A DNA stretch of 45,522 bases from an uncultured Bacteroidota bacterium (GCA_937899625.1 CALCCB010000028.1:1-45522), one strand, 5' to 3'. Shown: positions 24,631 to 34,070, counted from the stretch's first letter. Made by a program: numbers and translations. Notes: generated by a model not told the origin, from the letters alone.

Positions 24631-26304
24631 ATGATCTCTGAAAAGAAATACTTCCTGCTTCTGTTGAGTCTGCTTATGGCAGCATTTTTTCTGTATCGAG
24701 ATGTCAATTCACCTTATTTAAGATCTATTAATGCCGATGGTAAAGGATATTATGCCTACTTGCCTGCATTATTCCTGTATCAGGATCCATCGTTCAATTT
24801 CATTTATGATGCTGAAAAGAATTATTATCCTGAGGATGGATCACACTTTAAGGATTTCCTAAATGAACAGCCAAATGGCACAAAAGTGAATAAGACATTC
24901 CCGGGTTTGAGTATTCTATATGCTCCTTTTTTCTTTCTTGGTTGTCTAGTTGCCTTCGTCTTTGGTTATCCTGTGGATGGATATTCCATGCCTTTTCAAC
25001 TCATGATAGGCTTATCACACATTGTTTATTTGTTACTTGGATTTCGATTTTTGTGGGGGCTTCTTAAAAATTTGAATGTTAGTGAAGTAAAGATTGCGGC
25101 ATTATTGTCACTGTTGTTGTTTGGAACCAATTTGTGGTATTATGTGATCTATGATCACACAGTAAGTCATGTGTTCAGTTTCTTTCTGGCGTCTGTTTTA
25201 TTATGGGCTGGGGAAAGGTGGTTTTCTGAACGAAAGCAACTGGGATTGATCTTTATTCTTTTGGCTTTGATCGTGATCATTCGTCCTACAAATGCGATTA
25301 TGGTTCTTTGTCTATTGTATTTCCCATTCTTGACGGCTAATCGCTTGAAGAATATTCTGCCTGATCTCAAAGAACTTTTGGGTGTATGGAAATCATTGAT
25401 CATTTCTGTGATGATCCTGATCATTCCTCCATTAATGTGGAAATGGCAGACTGGGAATTGGATCGTCTATTCCTACAAAGATGAAGGATTTGACTTCTTG
25501 CATCCACATTGGATTGAATTTATGTTTAGTCCGGAGAAGGGCTGGTTATTCTGGAGTCCGGTTATGCTTCTGTTACTCTTTATTGGTGTCTTGTATTCTT
25601 TCAGAAGAAATGGTTGGCTTGGTGTAGTCTATTTACTGCCGCTGGTTCTCATAACTTATGTACTTTCTTCTTGGTGGTGCTGGACTTTCGGGGCGGGAAT
25701 GGGCCAAAGAGTAATGGTTGAGTATTATCCATTTATTGTGGTTTCTGCAGCGCTTTTCTTGAATGAAAGATCACGAAGATGGGTGTATCCGGTGCTTTTT
25801 GTTTTTATTCCGCTTAATTTATTTCAAGCCTATCAGGTGGTGAAGAGCGTGCATGTTGGAGGGCAGACGACATGGGATTCGTACAAAACGAATTTCTTCA
25901 GATTGAAACCTGCTCCTCAAAAAGTGATGATACCTGAAAATTGGAAGTTGATAAAAATAGAAAGTTTTGATAAAACAGAGATTCTTAATGAATCACATCC
26001 GTTTTCTGCGTCTATCGAAACCATGGTAGATGTCGAATCTGCAGGTGTTAAAATTTTGATAGAAACCAAAGCTATATCTTCCATTCGAGAATCAAGAGTT
26101 GTCATTTCTGATGTAGAAGGAAAGTACTACAAAGCCCTTTTTCTGAAAGAGATGATCAGCTCTGATGTTGAGGAGTTTGAATTCTTGATCGATGATGTGC
26201 CCCAGGATGTGAACGGACTCAAAGTTTATGTATGGAATGGTGATACAAAAGAACAACTTGAGTTGAATTCAATTCGGATGCTTATCTTCCACATAAATGA
26301 ATAA
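24631..26304 (+). CDS. Multi-pass membrane protein, possible GT-C glycosyltransferase
   Basis: This 557-residue protein has roughly ten hydrophobic helices up to about residue 410 and a C-terminal extramembrane beta-type domain of about 130 residues. The first periplasmic loop contains INADGKGYYAYLPALF, with an acidic residue followed by aromatic residues. GT-C (ArnT/PMT-type) transferases also carry an acidic catalytic residue in this loop. The segment SWWCWTFGAGMGQRVMVEYYP occurs in a Bacteroidota family of undescribed membrane proteins. The adjacent GT2 gene supports use of a lipid-linked sugar. The assignment is an inference from topology; no donor or acceptor can be named. It overlaps the PI-PLC gene by 8 bases. 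Confidence 0.6.
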   Translation: MISEKKYFLLLLSLLMAAFFLYRDVNSPYLRSINADGKGYYAYLPALFLYQDPSFNFIYDAEKNYYPEDGSHFKDFLNEQPNGTKVNKTFPGLSILYAPFFFLGCLVAFVFGYPVDGYSMPFQLMIGLSHIVYLLLGFRFLWGLLKNLNVSEVKIAALLSLLLFGTNLWYYVIYDHTVSHVFSFFLASVLLWAGERWFSERKQLGLIFILLALIVIIRPTNAIMVLCLLYFPFLTANRLKNILPDLKELLGVWKSLIISVMILIIPPLMWKWQTGNWIVYSYKDEGFDFLHPHWIEFMFSPEKGWLFWSPVMLLLLFIGVLYSFRRNGWLGVVYLLPLVLITYVLSSWWCWTFGAGMGQRVMVEYYPFIVVSAALFLNERSRRWVYPVLFVFIPLNLFQAYQVVKSVHVGGQTTWDSYKTNFFRLKPAPQKVMIPENWKLIKIESFDKTEILNESHPFSASIETMVDVESAGVKILIETKAISSIRESRVVISDVEGKYYKALFLKEMISSDVEEFEFLIDDVPQDVNGLKVYVWNGDTKEQLELNSIRMLIFHINE

Positions 26305-27412
26305 GATGAAGATACTTTTAGCCTTTACTTTTCTGATACTAGTTCAAATTGGTTTTTCTCAGGAAGATACCGTCCGATTAAATGAGCTAAGATTTCTGGC
26401 CTCGCACAACAGCTATAAAAGAAAACCAGATCCAAAGGTGATTCGGTTTTTATCACGCTTCAAAAAGAGACTTGGAGGGGATTTGGATCCAATTCAGCTG
26501 GATTATGGTCATTTACCCATACCCGTTCAACTGAATGATTACAACATAAGAGGTTTTGAATTGGATGTGTACAACGATCCAAAAGGAGGGCATTACAGGA
26601 AACGCAGGGTGAATATGTTTCTTTCCGGAAGAAGACAAAAGATCAAGAATGAAACGATGCGTCAGCCTGGGTTCAAGATCCTTCACATTGCAGATGTAGA
26701 TTTTGAAACCAATTATTTGACAATTGAAGAAGCGTTTTCTGAATTGAGTCAATGGAGCCTAACTCATCCTACACATGAACCCATATTTATTAATATCGAA
26801 GCCAAAGGGTCATCACCGGGTGATTACAGCGGGTTTTTAAGGTTTCTTGGGTTCAAGCGGGCGATACCTTTTGATAGTATTGCAGTTGAATTGCTGGATC
26901 AAAAGATCAGAAAATGGTTCGGCACAGATTCATTACTTTTTTCACCAAAGGATCTTCAAGGTGAATATTCTTCAATTAAGGAACGATTGGAGGATGCTGG
27001 CTGGCCAACACTTGAGGAGGTTAGAGGGAAGATTTTATTCTTGTACGATAGTGATCATGATGGACTATACAATTTATCGCTGAACAACGGGGAAGACAAA
27101 CCAATGTTTGCTTATGGCGAAATAGGAGGGGAGTCCACTGCGTTTGTGATGAGGAATGATCCGATCGGAAAAGAGGAGGAGATCAACGAGCTTTCGCGAA
27201 AATATATGGTAAGGACCCGAACGGACGCCGGTTCACTGGAAGCCAGGGCACATGATTATACAAGGTATCAAGCGGCAATGAAGAGCAATGCTCAGATCAT
27301 TTCTACTGATTATTATGAAAAGGATCCTGAAATTTCAGACTTTCAAATAGGTTTAGTTGAAGCCGGAAAAATAAATTCGGTGCCCTTCATCCTGAAGACT
27401 TCATTTAAATAA
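26297..27412 (+). CDS. Secreted Ca2+-dependent phosphoinositide phospholipase C-like protein
   Basis: This 371-residue protein has a signal peptide (MKILLAFTFLILVQIGFSQ). The PLC-like TIM barrel has first catalytic His37 in FLASHNSYK, Glu88 and Asp90 in RGFELDVYND as calcium ligands, and second catalytic His130 in ILHIADVDFETNY. NIEAKG, ILFLYDSDHDG and a late RTRTDA block are typical of the PI-PLC-C1-like family (PF16670). Members cleave phosphatidylinositol or related phosphodiester lipids. The start may be 26297 or 26306; the latter follows the previous stop by one base and gives a cleaner leader. The substrate here, own inositol lipid or exogenous, is open. Confidence 0.85.
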   Translation: MNKMKILLAFTFLILVQIGFSQEDTVRLNELRFLASHNSYKRKPDPKVIRFLSRFKKRLGGDLDPIQLDYGHLPIPVQLNDYNIRGFELDVYNDPKGGHYRKRRVNMFLSGRRQKIKNETMRQPGFKILHIADVDFETNYLTIEEAFSELSQWSLTHPTHEPIFINIEAKGSSPGDYSGFLRFLGFKRAIPFDSIAVELLDQKIRKWFGTDSLLFSPKDLQGEYSSIKERLEDAGWPTLEEVRGKILFLYDSDHDGLYNLSLNNGEDKPMFAYGEIGGESTAFVMRNDPIGKEEEINELSRKYMVRTRTDAGSLEARAHDYTRYQAAMKSNAQIISTDYYEKDPEISDFQIGLVEAGKINSVPFILKTSFK

Positions 27413-27793
27413 CCTCAAGGCAAGAACGGAAGCGAAGGTCATCAAAGAAATTTCATAGATCACAAACCAAGTAGGCAACGGCAACTGAGCGATTTCTGTG
27501 ATCGTTCGGATTCCAAATAATGCGATGATCACGATGATTCCCGTGCTGCTTTCTGGATTGATCTTTTTAGAGATAAATCCACCCGTAAAAATGGCAATTG
27601 AATGAGCGAAACCTACAATAAGTAGAGTCATTAAGGGGATACTTTCAAACAAAGCGATCAGTTCCTCCTTTGTTTTTGGTGTCGGCCTTGAAGCTACTGG
27701 AAACAGCTGAGAAGCCCCCATTTCAAGGACATAGTCAAGAAAGAAGGCAACGAAAAGTCCGACTGCTATTGCAATAAAATTTCTTGCTGTCAC
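27401..27793 (-). CDS. Small integral membrane protein, unknown
   Basis: This 130-residue protein has four hydrophobic segments (about 5-30, 54-74, 84-100, 106-127). The start codon is GTG and overlaps the stop of the M14 peptidase gene by 4 bases (GTGA), indicating coupling. I recognise no family. Its 3' end overlaps the convergent PI-PLC gene by 12 bases. Function unknown. Confidence 0.7.
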   Translation of the reverse strand: MTARNFIAIAVGLFVAFFLDYVLEMGASQLFPVASRPTPKTKEELIALFESIPLMTLLIVGFAHSIAIFTGGFISKKINPESSTGIIVIIALFGIRTITEIAQLPLPTWFVIYEISLMTFASVLALRLFK

Positions 27794-30240
27794 TTATTTA
27801 CGAAGAAGATGGCATTTGCAAAAAACAACTTTCCGTTTTCCCAGAATCCTCTGAATAACGGATTGTCAACCATATATACCACTGACCCTGCTCCAATCGA
27901 TTCTACTCCGAAGATCAGACTTTCTGATTGCTTATCTTTTACGTTGCATCCAACGAATCCAGAAACGGCTGAGCTGTTGGCTTCCGTATAAACTACATTT
28001 CCGCCATCTTCCAGCCATTCGTAAGCACTTGCATCAAGTCGTAGGGTAAAGTAATGTTGGGGGTATCCGAATGCCAGAGGGTTCGTATTTTCAACCGTGC
28101 ACTTGTAGATCGCTCCGGTGATCATATCCTTAATTGCCTCTCTTTCCTCAGCTTCATAAGCGATATGTTGGTGTTCATGACGATCTTCCTCTTCCTCTTC
28201 TTCCTCATCTTCTTCTTCGTCTTTCATTTTCACCGAATATCCCTCCTGACCTGCAAAATTTGATAATGCACCACCCATTGCAATCACTTTTCCTCCTTTG
28301 GAAATGAAGGAAGAAAGCACAGAAGAACTGATCGAGTAGTATCCATCTGGCAAGATCAATACATCAATACCTTTTAATCCATAGTCGCTGATTGAAGATG
28401 ACTGAAGTACCGTTAGCGGATAATTTAATTCCTGCTCGAAGTAATACCATACCTCACCAACCATCAATGAGCTCGTCCCCTCTCCACTTACGAGACCAAC
28501 AGTAGGTCCATCGATCAGCTTAACTGAACTCGATCCAAAGTCTTTTCCAGTATCAACCATACCAGTAAAGGAAATCGTATACTCAACTTTGTGCTTTTTC
28601 GCCATGTCTTTAATGATCCTGTCAATTTCCAGGTGATCATTTTCAGGCTTGACAACGATCAATGTGCCCGGTAAATATTCTTCTTTTCCAAAAGTGAATT
28701 TCTGCTCTGAGAAACGAACTCTTACACCAAGACTTATAAGATTTGCGAGAAGTTTCGCATCCGACATGCTATTCCATCTGAACAAATAAGCGTATGTGTC
28801 CTTTGGATGTGCTACTTCATTTTCAGCTGTTTTAAAAGTTGTTCCTTTGATCAATGATTCTGAAGCGATGCAGCTAAGTCCGTATGCATAAGGTAATGAC
28901 CAGGCGGTTATGTCATACGTGAGTGAATCAGATAGTTTTGTTTTTGGTTCAAACAACACATTGATCAAGGTTCCTTTTTTCTGGTCAGTACTAACGATCA
29001 AATGCTTATCTGATGCTTTAGCGGATCCTGACTTCTGCGTTTCAAAATCAAATCCTTTTACAGACTCTCCGTTACCTTGTTGGTATTTGATCCCGTGAGC
29101 ATCAAGTAGTTTGACCAATGCATTCAACTGCTCAGGGTTTCCTGAAAGAACGTAGGATTTGTATTTGAAATTATTTTTTGTTCCGAATGCTTTGAATTCA
29201 CTGATCAACTTGTCACGGTTCATGAAAGAGAATTCTACCGTAGAGATACCTGTCGTATGGTGATGTGCAATACGATCGTATAAGGTTAGCGTATCACCTT
29301 CATCGTTTATCGCAGCAAGACCACATTGACCGCTTCCTCCTTGCTCATAGGTCATTCCGATTGCACCATTGTAGGTAGGGTAGGTGTCTCCGTAGCTCGG
29401 ATATAAAAGGTCAAAGATTTCACGAGTGAAGTAAAACCATCCGTTTTTGTCAAAGTACTTAGCGTGATTTCTTCCTAAACCATTCTGAAATTCTCTTTGC
29501 CAGTCAGTAATAACCTCATGGAATGGTTCAGCAGCAGGAGCGAAATAATAAGGGTCATCGATCCCTTGTTCGTGGAAATCAACATGTACATGAGGCAGCC
29601 ATTCATTGTAAAGTGGGATTCGTTGTCTTGTTTCAACCTGGGTCATCCATGCCCAATCTCTGTTCAGGTCGAATAAATAGTGATTTGGTCTTCCACTTGG
29701 CCATGGTTCATCATGTTCTGCGGCCACTACATTCGGGTTAGGAATTGCGTTGTGCTGTTGGTTGTACCAGTTTACATATCGGTCTCTACCATCTGGGTTG
29801 ATGCATGGATCAATAATGATCAATACATTTTTTAACCAATCATTGTGCTCGGTGACCAATTCATATGCAGTTTGCATTGATGCTTCGGTTCCTGCACTTT
29901 CGTTTCCATGGACATTATAACTCAACCAAACAATTGCTACATCTTCATTTTCACCCTTCTCATGTTTTGCTTGGATTTCGTCTCTTCTCGAAATGTTTTC
30001 AGGAGATGAAATGTATGCAACGACCAATTCCCTTCTCTCATTGGTAATTCCATATTCTTCAACATACATTTTACCACTGCTATTTCGCTCGATCTGACGG
30101 AAATAGTTGATCACTTGATGATGTCTGGTGAAATAGGATCCAAGTGGGTATCCGAAAAATTCTTCCGGAGACATTACTTTTTGTGAGGATGCATTGAAAA
30201 ATGTGATCAGCGCAGCGAAAAGTATAATGTGTTTGATCAT
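27790..30240 (-). CDS. Secreted M14-family zinc carboxypeptidase
   Basis: This 816-residue protein has a signal peptide (about 1-19). The M14 domain spans about 30-340. Zinc ligands are His111 and Glu114 (NVHGNESAG) and His223 (HVDFHEQG). The substrate-side block is DPCINPDGRDRYVNWYN, LFDLNRDWAW supports binding, and the catalytic Glu is probably Glu299 in GMTYEQGGSG. Beyond about 350 is a long C-terminal region with a Rossmann-like DVLILPDGYYSIS and GKVIAMGGALSNF segment, as in Bacteroidota secreted M14 enzymes. An unusual acidic run of about 15 residues followed by a His-rich RHEHQH sits at about 672-692. It probably trims peptides outside the cytoplasm. Confidence 0.9.
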   Translation of the reverse strand: MIKHIILFAALITFFNASSQKVMSPEEFFGYPLGSYFTRHHQVINYFRQIERNSSGKMYVEEYGITNERRELVVAYISSPENISRRDEIQAKHEKGENEDVAIVWLSYNVHGNESAGTEASMQTAYELVTEHNDWLKNVLIIIDPCINPDGRDRYVNWYNQQHNAIPNPNVVAAEHDEPWPSGRPNHYLFDLNRDWAWMTQVETRQRIPLYNEWLPHVHVDFHEQGIDDPYYFAPAAEPFHEVITDWQREFQNGLGRNHAKYFDKNGWFYFTREIFDLLYPSYGDTYPTYNGAIGMTYEQGGSGQCGLAAINDEGDTLTLYDRIAHHHTTGISTVEFSFMNRDKLISEFKAFGTKNNFKYKSYVLSGNPEQLNALVKLLDAHGIKYQQGNGESVKGFDFETQKSGSAKASDKHLIVSTDQKKGTLINVLFEPKTKLSDSLTYDITAWSLPYAYGLSCIASESLIKGTTFKTAENEVAHPKDTYAYLFRWNSMSDAKLLANLISLGVRVRFSEQKFTFGKEEYLPGTLIVVKPENDHLEIDRIIKDMAKKHKVEYTISFTGMVDTGKDFGSSSVKLIDGPTVGLVSGEGTSSLMVGEVWYYFEQELNYPLTVLQSSSISDYGLKGIDVLILPDGYYSISSSVLSSFISKGGKVIAMGGALSNFAGQEGYSVKMKDEEEDEEEEEEEDRHEHQHIAYEAEEREAIKDMITGAIYKCTVENTNPLAFGYPQHYFTLRLDASAYEWLEDGGNVVYTEANSSAVSGFVGCNVKDKQSESLIFGVESIGAGSVVYMVDNPLFRGFWENGKLFFANAIFFVNK

Positions 30241-30259
30241 TCGTCAAAATTTAGAATGT

Positions 30260-30267
30260 CAAATCTA
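30260..30267 (-). promoter_or_regulatory. Candidate -7 element TAGATTTG of the M14 peptidase gene
   Basis: On the minus strand TAGATTTG matches TAnnTTTG and lies about 20 bases before the ATG at 30240. A TTG sits 12 bases upstream of it; no standard -33 box is seen. Confidence 0.38.
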
Positions 30268-30312
30268 AGGATGTTTTTTCAATTATTGTTGAGATGAAGA
30301 AGATGTAAGATA

Positions 30313-30681
30313 TCAGTCAATTGAAAGCGGAATAGTATAAAAAGGTAAGACTTTGATCAACTCCTGCATGTAGGTCGAATTAGTGTAGATCAAAAATTCA
30401 CATTCGCTTATATTTTCCAGCTCATTCAAGCGTTTCAAGACTTTATCATTCCATTCATTCAGGTATTCTTTTGAGGCGTGGTTCAAATTGAAATCATAGG
30501 GTTCGATGATCTCATCAGGCTTAAGTAAACCATATTTTCCCGAAAGGATATAGAACTGTTCTGCTTTAAGGTGTTCGCCATGTTGCAGCCAGGATGGAAA
30601 GAGTCCTTCGTACATTTCGATCGCTGTGGAAGGGTAGTCCTTCTTTTCCTTAACGCATGCGATCAACGCGACACGTTTCAT
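30313..30681 (-). CDS. DUF6884-like protein
   Basis: This 122-residue protein opens with VALIACVKEKKDYPSTAIEMYEGLFP, then QFYILSGKYGLLKPDEIIEPYDFNL. Both blocks are typical of DUF6884, which shares its ACxKxK and LSAxYGLL layout with nucleic-acid or base-acting YaaA-like proteins. The protein is shorter than many family members and ends soon after YTNSTYMQELIKVL. The start overlaps the FtsK stop by one base (TGATG), so translation is coupled. Function unknown; a link to DNA or nucleotide metabolism is inference. Confidence 0.7.
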   Translation of the reverse strand: MKRVALIACVKEKKDYPSTAIEMYEGLFPSWLQHGEHLKAEQFYILSGKYGLLKPDEIIEPYDFNLNHASKEYLNEWNDKVLKRLNELENISECEFLIYTNSTYMQELIKVLPFYTIPLSID

Positions 30682-33212
30682 CAGATAATACCTTTGGTTT
30701 TCAGGAATTCATCAAGTGACTCTATATCGCTAAATAGTACTTCTCTTGCTTTTGACCCCTGGAATGAGCCAATGATACCCATGCCTTCTAACTGATCCAC
30801 GATTCTTCCTGCGCGATTGTATCCAAGTTTCAATTTACGTTGCAAAAGACTTGCAGATCCCTGTTGGTTGATAACAACAATGCGAGCAGCTTCAGCAAAC
30901 ATGGAATCGATTTCGTCCATGTCAATATCACCATTTCCTTCACCACTTTCTCCAACATATTCAGGAAGCAAGAACGCTTCAGGATAGCCCCTTTGATCAC
31001 CAATGTAACTACAGATCGCTTCCACTTCAGGGGTATCAACAAAACCACATTGTAAACGTTTCAAGTCTGATCCCGTAGAGATCAACATGTCACCTCGTCC
31101 GATCAGCTGATCGGCACCTGATGAGTCAAGAATGGTTCGTGAATCAATTTTAGAGAGTACTCTAAATCCAATACGCGCAGGGAAGTTGGCTTTGATCATA
31201 CCTGTAATCACATTTACGGAAGGTCGCTGAGTGGCTACGATGAGGTGAATTCCAATTGCTCTGGCTAACTGTGCAAGACGTGCAATCGGATGTTCAACTT
31301 CTTTTCCTGCTGTCATGATAAGGTCAGCAAACTCATCGATCAACACTACTATGTACGGAAGGAATCGATGACCCTTTTCAGGGTTTAGTTTTCGTGCAAT
31401 GAATTTTGCATTGTACTCAATGATCGTTCGGACACCTGCATCTTTCAATAATTCATAGCGCTCGTCCATTTCAATGCATAGGGAATTCAAAGTATTGACA
31501 ACCTTGGTAACATCCGTGATGATGGCGTCTGCTTCACCCGGTAGTTTAGCAAGGAAATGGCGTTCGATCTTATTGTATAGGGTTAGTTCAACCTTTTTTG
31601 GATCAACTAGAACGAACTTGACTTGAGCAGGATGCTTTTTGTACAGAATGGAAATTAATATGGCATTCAATCCTACTGATTTTCCTTGACCTGTTGCACC
31701 CGCAACTAAAAGGTGAGGCATTTTTGTAAGGTCAAATGTGAACGTCTCATTCGTGATGGTTTTTCCCATTACGATTGGCAATTCTGCATCCGAAGTCTGG
31801 AATTTCTCCGAAGCGATCAAGGATCTCATTGATACCATTTCAGGTTTTGAGTTTGGCACCTCAATACCTATGGTTCCTTTACCAGGAATAGGGGCTATGA
31901 TACGAATTCCCAGAGCACTCAAGCTTAATGCAATGTCGTCTTCAAGGTTCTTGATCTTGGAAATTCTAACACCAGGAGCAGGAACGATCTCGTATAATGT
32001 AACGGTTGGTCCGACTGTGGCTTTGATCTTTGCAATATCGATCTTATAGTGAGAAAGTGTTTCAACGATCCTATTCTTGTTGTCTTCAAGCTCTTGCTTA
32101 TCTACTGAAACACCTCCTGAACCGTACTCTTTTAGTAATTCTATCGGAGGGAGTTTATATGACGAAAGATCGAGTGTTGGATCATAATCACCATATTCTT
32201 CACGTAAAGAGTTCAACTCTGATTCGTCAAGTGAGTCATCTGACTCGGCAATATCTACAGAGAAGTCATCGTCAACTTTGGTCGAAGTGGGTTCTTCTTT
32301 TTCCGGGATCTCAACCTCAAAATCGTCATCGGTTTCTTTGTAGGTTACTTCGAGTTCAGATTCAAAATCGTCTTCTGCTTCGTCGAAATTGATTGTTTCA
32401 GCGACTTCATCCTGTTTGATTTCGTCCTCTTTTATTGTGTTGACCACACTAAAGTCGTTGTAAGGATCTTCTTTGAATAAATTTTCCTCGGTTTCTTCTT
32501 CCGGTTCTATGTTTTTGCCTGAAAAACGATCGAATAAAGCACTGAAATTAGGATTGAATAGTAAAACCATCCCGACATAGCCCATAACGAGAATTGTAAT
32601 TATTGCTCCAAAGCTCCCGAGTGTAATGCTTAGCCAATCATTGATATAAAATCCGAATGAACCCCCAAGATAATTTACTTTATCAGCGAAAAACCCAAGG
32701 AACATGGAAGCCCAGACCATAATACTGATCGTTCTCAGGTAAGTAGGTTTAATGGGCAGAAGGGTAGTGTTGAATAATCGTTTGACAGCTGAAAGAAAAA
32801 GTAAGAAAGGTATTCCAAACGAAGCTAGTCCAAACCATTTGAAAATGAGAAGATGCGAAAACCATGCTCCGAATTTCCCTAACCAGTTTTCAGCCGGCAC
32901 ATCATCGGAAGAGAAAATGTATTCAAAAAAGCCTTTGTTCAGGATCTGATCCTGATCTTCTTTCCAGGTAAAAATGTATGAAAAGCTAGCCAGAAAAAGA
33001 AAGAGCGACAACAACAATAAAGTCGAGCCAAGGGTCGTGTTTAGTTTCTTTTCATCAACGTTCAACTTGAAGATCGATAAGAAGTCCGCCGAAGTTTTGC
33101 CAGATGTGCTTTGACTTTTTTTAGAGCGCGCCTCCTTCTTCGCAGTTTTCCCGGTCTTACCCTCGATAACTGGTTCTTCCTTCTCCTTATATTCGTTTTC
33201 TGCCATTAGCAT
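30681..33212 (-). CDS. ftsK: DNA translocase FtsK
   Basis: This 843-residue septal DNA pump moves and resolves chromosomes at division. The N-terminal 250 residues hold about four to five membrane helices. A very acidic linker follows (about 250-340, rich in Asp/Glu), then the alpha and beta motor domains with Walker A GATGQGKSVGLN (about 500-510) and Walker B IVVLIDEFADLIM. LIVATQRPSVNVITG and GRGDML are further motor motifs. The C-terminal gamma winged helix (about 775-843) has INQQGSASLLQRKLKLGYNRAGRIVDQLE. Two starts are possible, 33212 (MLMAEN) and 33206 (MAEN). The gene precedes and is coupled to a DUF6884 gene. Confidence 0.95.
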   Translation of the reverse strand: MLMAENEYKEKEEPVIEGKTGKTAKKEARSKKSQSTSGKTSADFLSIFKLNVDEKKLNTTLGSTLLLLSLFLFLASFSYIFTWKEDQDQILNKGFFEYIFSSDDVPAENWLGKFGAWFSHLLIFKWFGLASFGIPFLLFLSAVKRLFNTTLLPIKPTYLRTISIMVWASMFLGFFADKVNYLGGSFGFYINDWLSITLGSFGAIITILVMGYVGMVLLFNPNFSALFDRFSGKNIEPEEETEENLFKEDPYNDFSVVNTIKEDEIKQDEVAETINFDEAEDDFESELEVTYKETDDDFEVEIPEKEEPTSTKVDDDFSVDIAESDDSLDESELNSLREEYGDYDPTLDLSSYKLPPIELLKEYGSGGVSVDKQELEDNKNRIVETLSHYKIDIAKIKATVGPTVTLYEIVPAPGVRISKIKNLEDDIALSLSALGIRIIAPIPGKGTIGIEVPNSKPEMVSMRSLIASEKFQTSDAELPIVMGKTITNETFTFDLTKMPHLLVAGATGQGKSVGLNAILISILYKKHPAQVKFVLVDPKKVELTLYNKIERHFLAKLPGEADAIITDVTKVVNTLNSLCIEMDERYELLKDAGVRTIIEYNAKFIARKLNPEKGHRFLPYIVVLIDEFADLIMTAGKEVEHPIARLAQLARAIGIHLIVATQRPSVNVITGMIKANFPARIGFRVLSKIDSRTILDSSGADQLIGRGDMLISTGSDLKRLQCGFVDTPEVEAICSYIGDQRGYPEAFLLPEYVGESGEGNGDIDMDEIDSMFAEAARIVVINQQGSASLLQRKLKLGYNRAGRIVDQLEGMGIIGSFQGSKAREVLFSDIESLDEFLKTKGII

Positions 33213-33224
33213 TTGATTATCCTA

Positions 33225-33232
33225 CGAAGATA
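33225..33232 (-). promoter_or_regulatory. Candidate -7 element TATCTTCG of ftsK
   Basis: On the minus strand TATCTTCG differs from TAnnTTTG at one position and lies 12 bases before the ftsK start. A similar TACTTTCG lies upstream of the next minus-strand gene (33970-33977). Confidence 0.33.
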
Positions 33233-33292
33233 ATTGACAGTTGGGCTCCGAAAACGAGAGGGGGAAGTAACTATAAACAGCAGAATGTTAGT

Positions 33293-33952
33293 TTAATCTT
33301 CTTTTTCAGGAGGGCCATTTTGCTCATATTGCAGAATGATCTCTAGAAATTCTGCAAAATCCACTTTCTTGTAGTCTGATGGTACGCCAAATAGATCTTT
33401 TTCTGGAAGATACTCTTCTAAATTCTGAAGCTCATACTTGTAAACCCCATCGACAGTGATGATGTAGAACAATACTGGTAGTCCCGGGAAATCAAGGAAA
33501 TTATTCAGGTATTTCGGACTGTATTTTTTTAGATATAAATACTCTTTAGGTTCTTTAAAATCAGGATGATTTACCTCGAGTCTTCTTGCTTTTAAACCTG
33601 CAATTTTTCTTTTGAAGTGCTTCTTCTTGAACGTATATTTTGAATCACTTTCTTCAACTTTGTTCAGATCTGTCTTAATGGCGAAATTGTCAATAGGTGT
33701 TTCGATAAGTAAGTAAGACTTATTGAGCTCCATGTGCTTGATCAACGCCTGCTTTCCGAGTTGATCTGTTTCATTTTCGATCCTTGTAACTGTATCGTTG
33801 GTTAAAATGGTCATATAGGAAGTAGGAACAAGTTCTGCAAATGCTGTATCAGCAATAGTGATTTTGTAAACAAGCTTACCAGTGAAAGGAACACGTTTTT
33901 GTGCGTAAAGAGCTACCGGAAAAAGTACAATAAAAATGAGGTGTCTGAGCAT
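33293..33952 (-). CDS. Secreted protein of unknown function
   Basis: This 219-residue protein has a signal peptide (MLRHLIFIVLFPVALYAQ). The mature part starts FTGKLVYKITIADT, a strand pattern like the GLPGLI/DUF4412-type beta-sheet proteins of Bacteroidota, and contains a Lys/Arg-rich segment TFKKKHFKRKIAGLKARRLEV. I do not recognise a family with confidence; the position next to ftsK is where many Bacteroidota keep lolA, but LolA motifs are not evident. It is 80 bases upstream of ftsK in the same direction. Confidence 0.65.
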   Translation of the reverse strand: MLRHLIFIVLFPVALYAQKRVPFTGKLVYKITIADTAFAELVPTSYMTILTNDTVTRIENETDQLGKQALIKHMELNKSYLLIETPIDNFAIKTDLNKVEESDSKYTFKKKHFKRKIAGLKARRLEVNHPDFKEPKEYLYLKKYSPKYLNNFLDFPGLPVLFYIITVDGVYKYELQNLEEYLPEKDLFGVPSDYKKVDFAEFLEIILQYEQNGPPEKED

Positions 33953-34046
33953 CGTTTAATAGCTTTGAGCGAAAGTAACAAAGTTTTCTTGTTAACGGAG
34001 AGATGATCCTAAGGTTACTTTGCATAAATTACTTGATCAATTATTC

Positions 34047-34054
34047 TAATTTTG
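34047..34054 (+). promoter_or_regulatory. Candidate -7 element TAATTTTG upstream of the arginase gene
   Basis: TAATTTTG matches TAnnTTTG and ends 16 bases before the ATG at 34071. A TTG lies 11 bases upstream. Confidence 0.42.
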
Positions 34055-34070
34055 CAGCTCATTCGACTTT

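Noticed and set aside
30313-30681. Frameshifted or truncated gene before the M14 peptidase
   Set aside because: The frame is intact from coupled start to stop; shortness compared with relatives alone does not show decay.
30681-33206. Long opposite-strand frames within ftsK, such as 32030-32392
   Set aside because: They lack recognisable domains and follow from codon structure of a clear ftsK gene.
14417-34054. A TTG exactly 11 bases before TAnnTTTG at three places (14417, 21740, 34033)
   Set aside because: Bacteroidota -33 boxes sit about 19-20 bases upstream; rpsO and the 24615 site do not show it, and the sample was chosen after the fact.
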